Both the position numbers and the translations under genes were made by a program. A stretch of 64,000 nt of DNA. Origin: Fimbriimonadaceae bacterium (GTDB lineage Bacteria > Armatimonadota > Fimbriimonadia > Fimbriimonadales > Fimbriimonadaceae). Each line of letters begins with the position of its first letter. Positions within the stretch are counted from its first letter, which is position 1. Location: the NCBI GenBank assembly GCA_019187105.1, contig JABAQM010000001.1:2634734-2698733 (forward strand). The letters run 5' to 3'. The notes under the pieces were generated by a model. It made no database searches, was not told the DNA's origin, and saw nothing but the letters and a program-made list of their open reading frames with translations. Shown here piece after piece: positions 16,536 to 23,432 of this stretch.

Positions 16536-17605
16536 CCTTGTTTGAAAGAAACTCCAACAACCCGATTCTGAAACCATCCGACTGGCCCTACCCCATCAAT
16601 TCGGTTTTCAACCCCGGGGCGACGAGGCTCGCCGATGGCAGGACCCTACTCCTATGCCGATGTGAGGACTACCGCGGCATCTCGCACCTTTGCAAAGCGG
16701 TCTCGGACAACGGGATCGACGGCTGGACGATCGATTCAAAGCCGACGTTCGAAGGAAGGCCACGACGATTCCCGGAAGAACTGTGGGGTGTAGAAGACCC
16801 CCGCATTACGTTCGTGGATGAGTTTGGGCAGTATGCGATCGCCTACACGGCCTTTGGAGAAGGCGGTCCCGGCGTGGCGTTGGCCTTTACGAAGGACTTC
16901 GTGACGTATCGCCGGCGAGGATTGGTGATGCAGCCCGAAGATAAGGATGCGGCCCTCTTTCCCAAGCGATTCAAGGAAGGCTATGCCCTCATCCACCGAC
17001 CCGTTACCGGTGAAAGGGCAGATATGTGGGTCTCCTACTCACCTGACCTGAAGAACTGGGGCAGGCCAAAGTTGGTGATGAAGGCTCGCCGCGGCGCCTG
17101 GTGGGATGCAAACAAAATCGGCCTATCTCCGCCACCCATTGAAACCAGCGAAGGCTGGCTCGTGCTCTACCACGGGGTGAGAAAGCACGCCTCCGGGAGC
17201 CTCTACCGCGTCGGCGCCATGTTGCTGGATCTCAACGACCCCACAAAGCTACTCCGGCGCGGCCATGAGTGGATCTTTGGTCCGGAGGCGGACTACGAGC
17301 GTCAAGGGGACGTACCAAACGTGGTCTTTCCGACCGGGTGGACGGTGGGACCCGACAACGATACGCTGTTTATGTATTACGGCTGCGCCGATACCGCGAT
17401 CTGCTTGGCAACCACCAGCATTCAGAAGATGCTTGATTGGCTGATGCAAAACGGCAGGTTGGACGCTTATCTGGAAGAGGAATCGATGCTGATGACCGAC
17501 ATTCCGGGGCAGCCGCACTCGGCGCACGAGCCGGTGACGAGCGAGAATATCGACGAAGAGGAGCTTGAGCTGGACTTCATCCCGACGCGAGGCTCGGGAG
17601 GGTGA
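16532..17605 (+). CDS. GH130 family mannoside phosphorylase/hydrolase
   Basis: 357 residues of the five-bladed beta-propeller GH130 family, whose known members phosphorolyse or hydrolyse beta-mannosides. Catalytic Asp89 is in the VEDPRI motif (87-92); NPGATRLADGRTLLLCRCED near the N-terminus and GWLVLYHG near 208 are further family blocks; the MYYGCAD motif near 285 closes the propeller. Starts 4 bases before the stop of the glycosyltransferase gene (ATGA). No signal peptide. Phosphorylase versus hydrolase cannot be settled by eye. An acidic tail (ENIDEEELELDF) ends the protein. Confidence 0.9.
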   Translation: MTLFERNSNNPILKPSDWPYPINSVFNPGATRLADGRTLLLCRCEDYRGISHLCKAVSDNGIDGWTIDSKPTFEGRPRRFPEELWGVEDPRITFVDEFGQYAIAYTAFGEGGPGVALAFTKDFVTYRRRGLVMQPEDKDAALFPKRFKEGYALIHRPVTGERADMWVSYSPDLKNWGRPKLVMKARRGAWWDANKIGLSPPPIETSEGWLVLYHGVRKHASGSLYRVGAMLLDLNDPTKLLRRGHEWIFGPEADYERQGDVPNVVFPTGWTVGPDNDTLFMYYGCADTAICLATTSIQKMLDWLMQNGRLDAYLEEESMLMTDIPGQPHSAHEPVTSENIDEEELELDFIPTRGSGG

Positions 17606-17689
17606 TCATACGCATTCCATACGGTTACTTCCCAGATTCTTCGGTCTCCCAAAGAACCCAGGTCGTATTCTGAACTGAGGTCCAATAGA

Positions 17690-17989
17690 ATGCCAACTGG
17701 AGACAAATCCAAATACACGGACAAACAAAAGCGACAAGCTGAGCATATCGAAGACAGCTATCGCGAAAAAGGTGTTGGTGAGGAGAGATCGGAGAGAATC
17801 GCCTGGTCGACCGTCAACAAGCAAACTGGCGGCGGTAAGAAACCAGGCGGCTCAGGCTCCGCAGCAGCAACGAAGTCGGCCCCGGCCAACAAGGCCATGG
17901 GCGGGCGGAAGGCTTACTCCTCACGGAGTCGTAGCGAGGCGGCGAGAAAGGGCTGGGAAACTCGAAGGCGTAACGCTAACCAGCGTTAG
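17690..17989 (+). CDS. Small KGG-like basic stress protein
   Basis: 99 residues, very polar. The N-terminal half (GDKSKYTDKQKRQAEHIEDS, then ERIAWSTVNKQTGGGKK) matches a widespread family often labelled plasmid stabilisation or stress protein without experimental support. The C-terminal part is Ala/Ser/Arg-rich and ends SEAARKGWETRRR, similar to KGG repeats. GAGGT lies 9 bases before the ATG. Likely cytoplasmic and disordered, perhaps DNA-binding. A terminator follows at 18013. Confidence 0.65.
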   Translation: MPTGDKSKYTDKQKRQAEHIEDSYREKGVGEERSERIAWSTVNKQTGGGKKPGGSGSAAATKSAPANKAMGGRKAYSSRSRSEAARKGWETRRRNANQR

Positions 17990-18012
17990 GATCGGTCCTC
18001 GTTATTACGGTA

Positions 18013-18060
18013 GGTAGGCGCTGGCCCCCATCGGCAGGGTCGGGGCCTACCATTGTTTTT
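18013..18060 (+). terminator. Rho-independent terminator
   Basis: GGTA 18013-18016 and GGCCCC 18023-18028 pair with TACC 18048-18051 and GGGGCC 18042-18047 (a five- to six-base bulge on the left arm), followed by ATTGTTTTT. It ends transcription of the gene at 17690 just before ligD. Confidence 0.7.
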
Positions 18061-18079
18061 GGGCAAAATCATTGGCGTA

Positions 18080-20386
18080 GTGACGCAAAAGGCCGACAAG
18101 CTCAACCGGTATCGCGAAAAGCGCAAGTTCGACATCACTTCGGAACCCGAAGGAACTGTCGCGGCTGAAGCTGGCCGCATCTTTGTTGTCCAGGAGCATC
18201 ACGCCCGCAGGCTCCATTGGGATTTGCGACTTGAGCACAACGGCGTCCTCTTGAGTTGGGCTGTTCCCAAGGGTCCGCCCGAAAAGATCGGTGACCGAAA
18301 GCTAGCCGTTCATGTGGAAGACCACCCGATCGAATATGCGAGTTTTCAAGGGGAGATTCCGGCCGGCCAGTATGGCGCCGGAACCGTTAGCCGGTGGGAC
18401 AGAGGAACTTGGGAGCCTTATGGAGATGTGGATACCCAGTTGGAAGAGGGAAAGATCGAGTTCCGAATCGACGCCCAAAGGTTGAAGGGAGATTACGTTC
18501 TCGTACGCCTGGAGAGCGAAAAGGACGAGTGGCTGTGGATGAAAATGAAGGCGAAGAGCCGACCGCAGCCCACCAGAGAAAGACCATCCGTGGTCGAACC
18601 AATCGGAACTCCGGGAGCGGTACCGCAGGAGCTCGCTCCCATGCTCTGTTCGCCCGCAACCGCGCCCCCGACAGCCGACGGTTGGCTGCATGAAATCAAA
18701 TGGGACGGGTATCGCATCCTTGCCTGGGTCGGGGAAGACGATACGGAGTTCAAAACACGGAACGGTCTGGCGATCCGATTTTCAGGATTGGAGAAAGCCA
18801 TGACGCAGGCCTTTCCGCCTAACTCAGTCATCGATGGCGAGGTGGTCGTCTTCGACGAAAAGGGAGTCAGTCGGTTTCCGCTTCTTCAGCAGGCGCTTCG
18901 AACATCGAAAACCGGAAGCGCAGTGTTCATCGCGTTTGACTGTCCGTTTCTGCAGGGAAACGATCTCCGCTCTCTACCGCTCGGGGTCCGCAAGGACGCT
19001 CTGTCGAAGGCGTGCTCCACCCAGCCGCGAGTCCGGTTGTCTGACCATCACGCCGGTCCAGGAAAGGCCCTGCTTGAAACCGCATGTCGAGCTGGACTCG
19101 AAGGAATCGTGAGTAAGCGTGCAGACAGTGCGTACCAGTCAGTCCGGTCGAAGAACTGGATCAAAGTGCGGTGCGAAAAGCCTCTAGAGGTCGTGATCGG
19201 CGGTTTCACGCTGATGTCCGACGCGGATGATCGAATCGGCGCCATCTTAGTGGGCGACAAGGGCGCCGACGAGAAGCTCCACTACTACGGCAGGGTCGGG
19301 ACCGGCTTTAGCGACGGACTTCGGCACGATTTGTTTCGACAGCTGAAGGCCCTGCAGGTAGATACTAGCCCCTTCGAACCGGCTCCTCCCCGAGACCCCA
19401 GAGCCAAGCTGTTCTGGGTCAGCCCGGAAGTCCGGGCTTCCATTCAGTTCCTCGATTGGTCCGCGGACGGGCTGCTTCGCCAGGCTAAGTTGCTCGGCAT
19501 TCGCGAGACCATACGGGCTGAAAGTCCCAGCAAGTCCATGAGCAAGATAACCAATCCGGGGCGCGTGGTGGATCGCGCAAGCGGGCTGACCAAGGGAGAA
19601 GTGGCAGCCTACTACCACGAGATTGCCCCACTCCTTCTACCGCACCTGGCCAACCGGCCCCTCAGCCTCCTGCGTTGCCCGGAAGGGGTGGATTCGGAGT
19701 GTTTCTTCCAGAAACACCGGATGCAGGGCCTGCCGGATTCGGTCCACAGCATCGAGGTTAAGGAAGATAACGAGAAGGGAGCACCGTATGTGTACGTGGA
19801 CTCGACTGAGGGCCTGGTCGCCCTCATTCAGTTTGGCGTGATCGAGATCCATCCTTGGGGTAGCCATGTTGACGACCTGGAGCGTCCCGACATCTTGATT
19901 TTTGATCTTGACCCCGCCGATGACGTGCCATGGGCGACCGTGGTCGACGCTGCATTTCACGTGCGCGATCTCCTGGTCGGCTTGGGCTTTGATCCGGTAA
20001 CTAAGGTCACCGGTGGTAAAGGTATCCACGTTGTGGTGCCGGTTCATCCCGCTCTTGGCTGGACGGCGGCCAAACGCTTCTGTGAAGCCTTCGCCAAAAA
20101 CATGGCCATCCGAGATCCAAAGCGTTACATCGCCAAAGTATCGAAGGCGGAGCGCCAGGGCAAGGTGCTGATCGATTACCTTCGCAACGGAAGGGGCGCA
20201 ACCGCGGTTGCACCGTACAGTTTGCGCGCCCGCCCAACCCTACCTGTCGCGGTACCCGTATCCTGGGACGACTTGGCCGGCCTCGCCCCGGGCGGGAAGA
20301 CGATCGCCCAGGTCATCGGCGACGCCGCGAAGGGTATCGATGCGTGGGCAGACTTCGAGGACCATCGCCGCAAGTGGCCCGGCTAA
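18080..20386 (+). CDS. ligD: Multifunctional NHEJ DNA ligase D
   Basis: ATP-dependent ligase with end-processing activities for non-homologous end joining. Three domains in the order PE-LIG-POL (residues from the GTG at 18080): 3'-phosphoesterase about 10-165 (HHARRLHWDLRLEHNG, with WAVPKGP); ligase about 185-490 with nucleotide-accepting Lys207 in EIKWDGYR, DGEVVVFDE and the EGIVSKR motif; polymerase/primase about 505-768 (RPLSLLRCPEGV, LIFDLDPADDVPW, TGGKGIHVVVP). The GTG at 18080 is chosen because the TTG at 18053 lies in the terminator T-run; no clear ribosome site at either. Its stop shares CTAA with the convergent ku gene. Confidence 0.95.
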   Translation: MTQKADKLNRYREKRKFDITSEPEGTVAAEAGRIFVVQEHHARRLHWDLRLEHNGVLLSWAVPKGPPEKIGDRKLAVHVEDHPIEYASFQGEIPAGQYGAGTVSRWDRGTWEPYGDVDTQLEEGKIEFRIDAQRLKGDYVLVRLESEKDEWLWMKMKAKSRPQPTRERPSVVEPIGTPGAVPQELAPMLCSPATAPPTADGWLHEIKWDGYRILAWVGEDDTEFKTRNGLAIRFSGLEKAMTQAFPPNSVIDGEVVVFDEKGVSRFPLLQQALRTSKTGSAVFIAFDCPFLQGNDLRSLPLGVRKDALSKACSTQPRVRLSDHHAGPGKALLETACRAGLEGIVSKRADSAYQSVRSKNWIKVRCEKPLEVVIGGFTLMSDADDRIGAILVGDKGADEKLHYYGRVGTGFSDGLRHDLFRQLKALQVDTSPFEPAPPRDPRAKLFWVSPEVRASIQFLDWSADGLLRQAKLLGIRETIRAESPSKSMSKITNPGRVVDRASGLTKGEVAAYYHEIAPLLLPHLANRPLSLLRCPEGVDSECFFQKHRMQGLPDSVHSIEVKEDNEKGAPYVYVDSTEGLVALIQFGVIEIHPWGSHVDDLERPDILIFDLDPADDVPWATVVDAAFHVRDLLVGLGFDPVTKVTGGKGIHVVVPVHPALGWTAAKRFCEAFAKNMAIRDPKRYIAKVSKAERQGKVLIDYLRNGRGATAVAPYSLRARPTLPVAVPVSWDDLAGLAPGGKTIAQVIGDAAKGIDAWADFEDHRRKWPG

Positions 20387-21276
20387 CCGCGCTTCTGCTT
20401 GGGATTGTCCTCTTCCGTTTTGCCTGAGAGGCTCTCGCGCAGGAGTGCAGCCAAGTCGATGACGTTGGCGGATTCTCGCAACGGCTCGTCTTCCGTGGGG
20501 GCCTTCGGCGTAAGTCCACCGGACTTCACCCGCTCTTCGATGAAGTTGATGAGTGCGGTCCGATACTCGTCCTCGTACTCACTCGGGTCCCAGTTCACCG
20601 TCATCGCTTCGACCAATTGCCGGGCAAGATCATGCTCTCGTTCGGAGATGTTATAAGCCGATGGATCCTCTCTCGGTACGCGGAAGGCAGAAGGCTTTCG
20701 CAACTCCTGTGCGAACCGGAGGAGCATAACGACCATTGCAGGACCTCGCGGAACCAAAGCGGCCAGATACTCGCGGGTTCGGATTGCTACCTTTGCGATG
20801 CCGACCCGGTCGGTTTCGGCAAGAACGTCCCGCAAGAGAACGTAACCCTTTTCCGCCTTCTTCTTTGGCACCACGATGTAGGGCTTATCGTAAAAGATCT
20901 CGTCGATTTCCGACCGTTGCACGAAGGCCTTGACGTCGATGGTCTTTACCGAATCCAGCTGGATGTTTTTAAGCTCTTCGGGGGTTAACACCACGTAGTT
21001 GTCGTCGCTGTATTCGTAAGCTTTGACGATCTCGCTCCAGGGGACTTCTTCCCCAGTGGCCTCGTTAATACGCTGGTACCGGATGCCTGCTTTGTCTCGG
21101 CCATCCAGCATCCGAAAATGCAGGTCGGATCGCTGTTCCAACGAATAGAGGGCGATGGGCACATTGACTAATCCGAAAGAGATGCTTCCCGACCATATCG
21201 GCCGCCCGTTACCTGAAGATTCTTCGGTTGAATCCTCGGTTTCGGTAGCGGCTCTATCCGAGTTCTTCTCCGGCAT
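20383..21276 (-). CDS. ku: Non-homologous end joining protein Ku
   Basis: 297-residue bacterial Ku homodimer subunit that binds DNA ends and recruits LigD. Core features: GRPIWSGSISFGLVNVPIALYS-type opening (IWSGSISFGLVNVP), HFRMLDGRDKAGIRYQRIN, GYVLLRDVLAETDRVGIAK and VLTPEELKNIQ. The ATG at 21276 (MPEKNSD) is chosen; the frame is open up to 21402 but that stretch has no Ku similarity. The tail from about 255 (APTEDEPLRESANVIDLAAL to KQKRG) is the usual variable basic end. It converges on ligD with a 4-base stop overlap and diverges from the DUF892-repeat gene. Confidence 0.95.
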   Translation of the reverse strand: MPEKNSDRAATETEDSTEESSGNGRPIWSGSISFGLVNVPIALYSLEQRSDLHFRMLDGRDKAGIRYQRINEATGEEVPWSEIVKAYEYSDDNYVVLTPEELKNIQLDSVKTIDVKAFVQRSEIDEIFYDKPYIVVPKKKAEKGYVLLRDVLAETDRVGIAKVAIRTREYLAALVPRGPAMVVMLLRFAQELRKPSAFRVPREDPSAYNISEREHDLARQLVEAMTVNWDPSEYEDEYRTALINFIEERVKSGGLTPKAPTEDEPLRESANVIDLAALLRESLSGKTEEDNPKQKRG

Positions 21277-21521
21277 GCATATAAAGGTACGACAAAAACC
21301 TCTGGCGATGCTAGAAATGTTCGCTGTTGGTTCAAGTCGCCGCTGGCGAGCATCGGGGCTGTTGCTGCTTGCCGTCCACTGCCGTATCCGGCGTTGGGAC
21401 AAGTCTCACGGACGGTATACAGCCAGCCCATCCACCATGCCGTGGCTGGCTCATACCGCATTCTTACGAGGGAGTCCAACCATCTGTCGGCAAAAAGATT
21501 TAATCGCGCGTTTCGCCATAT
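21277..21521. promoter_or_regulatory. Divergent intergenic region of ku and the DUF892-repeat gene
   Basis: 245 bases between two divergent genes, so it should hold both promoters. A hairpin is visible, AGCCAGCC 21421-21428 with GGCTGGCT 21444-21451. I could not assign -10/-35 boxes with confidence. Confidence 0.4.
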
Positions 21522-23264
21522 ATGCCGAAACAGCCCGAATCTCAGATGAAAATCGTGGACAATTCGGCTCTTTTTCTTTCGGGGGTTAACGACCTCATAA
21601 GTGCTGAGGAGCAAATCCTTCAAGCTCTCCCGAACCTAGCCGAAATGGCGCAGGCGGCGGAGCTAAAGAACTTGCTGACGAGTCACCAGGACCAGACCAA
21701 ATCCCAAAAGGAGCGCCTGAACCAGGTGTTGCAAGCCATGCAGGCAAAGCCGTCGGGCGAGCCCTGCAAAGCAATGACCGGGTTGCTGGAAGAAGGCTCG
21801 AGCCTTCTTGAAAAGGTGTCAGAGGGTCCGGTTCGGGACTTGGCCCTCGTTACTGCCGCAGCCAAGGTTGAGCACTACGAAATGTCAGCCTACACTTCGG
21901 CCGCCTCGCTTGCGGAGTCTCTGGGATTTTCCGATCTTGCGGAGATTCTCCGAAAGTCGCTAAACGAGGAGATGGCCGCAGCGAGGAAGCTGGAGACGTT
22001 CGCACGGCAATCGCTCAAGTTGGGCAAGCGCTGGAGTACCGCCGAAGAGTACGCGGAAGGTCAGGGCGATTCCGAGTCCATGGGGAACGGTAACACTGGC
22101 CGCCAGAAGGGAGCCAAATCGACGAAATCAACGACGCAGGACAAGGAGAAACTAACCATGCCACGGACAATGGAAGATGATTACCGAACCAGGGATGACG
22201 ACCGTCAAAGGTATCGCAGTCGCGATGATGACGACCGCTATTCTCGATCTCGAGGTGGCGGTCGTTCCAGTTATGGGGACGACGAATATGAAAACCGTTC
22301 CCGCACATCCCAACAGCGCGAGCGTGACGAGTATGGTCGCTTTGTCAGCGAAGACGACCGCGGTGCTTCCCGCTCCCGCAGTGGCGGTCGTTCCGGCTAC
22401 GGAGACGACGAATACGACAATCGGTCTCGCGCCGCCCAACAGCGTGAGCGTGACGAGTATGGCCGATTCGTAAGCGAAGATGATCGCGGAAGCTCACGAT
22501 CTCGGGGTGGCCGCGGCGGTGGATGGGACGACGATTACGATGGCCGCTCCAGGGCCGCGCAACAGCGCGAGCGCGACGAGTACGGCCGCTTTGTCAGCGA
22601 AGACGACCGCCGTGGCGGATCACGATCGCGCGGACGCGGCGGCTACGACGACGACAACGACGGCCGGTCGCGAGCTGCCCAGCAGCGAGAGCGCGACGAG
22701 TATGGTCGCTTCGTCAGCGAAGACGATCGAGGCGGATCACGATCGCGGGGTCGTGGCTACGATGACGATGATCGCTACTCACGATCGCGAAGTGGCGGCG
22801 GTGGCGGAATGCGGTCCGGTGGCTGGGACGATGAGCACGAGAATCGATCGAGAGCGGCTCAGCAGCGAGAGCGCGACGAGTACGGTCGATTCACCAGCGA
22901 TGACGACCGCGGTGGCCGTGGCGGAATGCGCTCAGGTGGACGTGGATACGATGACGATGACCGAGGCTCGCGATCGCGGGGCGGCGGTGGCGGAAGCCGC
23001 GGCGGCTGGGACGACGAGCACGAGAACCGATCGAGAGCAGCCCAGCAGCGAGAGCGCGACGAGTACGGTCGATTCACCAGCGATGACGACCGTGGTGGCG
23101 GTAGTGGCATGCGATCACGAGGGCGCGGTTATGACGATGACGATCGTTATTCCCGGTCGAGAAGTGGTGGCAGCGGCGGTTGGGACGACGAACATGAGAA
23201 TCGGTCACGGGCGGCGCGACAGCGCGAACGTGACGAATATGGCCGCTTCGTCAGTGATCGATAA
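21522..23264 (+). CDS. DUF892 ferritin-like domain fused to Arg/Asp/Gly repeat domain
   Basis: 580 residues in two parts. Residues about 10-170 are a YciE/DUF892 ferritin-like domain (LISAEEQILQALPNLAEM, MTGLLEEGSSLLEKV, AAKVEHYEMSAYTSA), similar to the protein at 9836. After a linker (STKSTTQDKEKLT) residues about 213-580 are low-complexity and consist of seven copies of an RERDEYGRF(V/T)S unit joined by DDR/SRSRGG/GYDDDD stretches; the spacing is 40-42 residues for the first three steps and 58-61 for the last three. Highly charged and surely disordered. An internal ATG at 22158 has an AAGGAG site, so the repeat part may also be made alone. Divergent from ku. Confidence 0.85.
   Translation: MPKQPESQMKIVDNSALFLSGVNDLISAEEQILQALPNLAEMAQAAELKNLLTSHQDQTKSQKERLNQVLQAMQAKPSGEPCKAMTGLLEEGSSLLEKVSEGPVRDLALVTAAAKVEHYEMSAYTSAASLAESLGFSDLAEILRKSLNEEMAAARKLETFARQSLKLGKRWSTAEEYAEGQGDSESMGNGNTGRQKGAKSTKSTTQDKEKLTMPRTMEDDYRTRDDDRQRYRSRDDDDRYSRSRGGGRSSYGDDEYENRSRTSQQRERDEYGRFVSEDDRGASRSRSGGRSGYGDDEYDNRSRAAQQRERDEYGRFVSEDDRGSSRSRGGRGGGWDDDYDGRSRAAQQRERDEYGRFVSEDDRRGGSRSRGRGGYDDDNDGRSRAAQQRERDEYGRFVSEDDRGGSRSRGRGYDDDDRYSRSRSGGGGGMRSGGWDDEHENRSRAAQQRERDEYGRFTSDDDRGGRGGMRSGGRGYDDDDRGSRSRGGGGGSRGGWDDEHENRSRAAQQRERDEYGRFTSDDDRGGGSGMRSRGRGYDDDDRYSRSRSGGSGGWDDEHENRSRAARQRERDEYGRFVSDR
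22158..23264 (+). other. Possible internal translation start of the repeat domain
   Basis: In-frame ATG at 22158 (MPRTMEDDYRTRD) preceded by AAGGAG with 9 bases spacing, a better initiation site than that of the full-length gene. Use of it would give a 368-residue protein made only of the repeat region. Ribosome use is not shown by sequence alone. Confidence 0.4.
22311..23243 (+). repeat. Seven coding repeats with RERDEYGRF core
   Basis: Coding tandem repeat inside the DUF892 fusion gene. The Gln-Gln (or Arg-Gln) codons that open each unit begin at 22311, 22437, 22560, 22680, 22860, 23043 and 23217. The repeat is conserved at protein level while third codon positions vary, so it has been selected as protein. 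Confidence 0.9.
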
Positions 23265-23304
23265 CGGTCGGCGCAAAACGACCAAAGTAGCCTAACACTG
23301 GTCC

Positions 23305-23342
23305 GGGCCGGCATCAAGCGAATAATCGCTTGAAGCCGACCC
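23305..23342 (+). terminator. Hairpin downstream of the repeat gene
   Basis: CAAGCGA and TCGCTTG around an ATAA loop, extended outward by GGGCCGGC/GCCGACCC arms with one mismatch (23305-23342). A short T-run (GTTTTC) follows about 9 bases later. Probable terminator of the gene ending at 23264. Confidence 0.5.
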
Positions 23343-23432
23343 GCATCGGTGTTTTCAGGTCCTTCTTTCCAATCACAACGTGGGGAAGAAGATTGCAGGG
23401 AAGGGTCGGCTGCGAACTAAACTTGACCAAGG

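Noticed and set aside
18053-18079. TTG at 18053 as ligD start
   Set aside because: It lies in the T-run of the upstream terminator; the GTG at 18080 fits family starts better.
22311-23243. Direct repeats that could suggest a CRISPR array
   Set aside because: Repeats are in frame, of variable length, and encode a protein repeat; spacers are not unique 30-40 base units.
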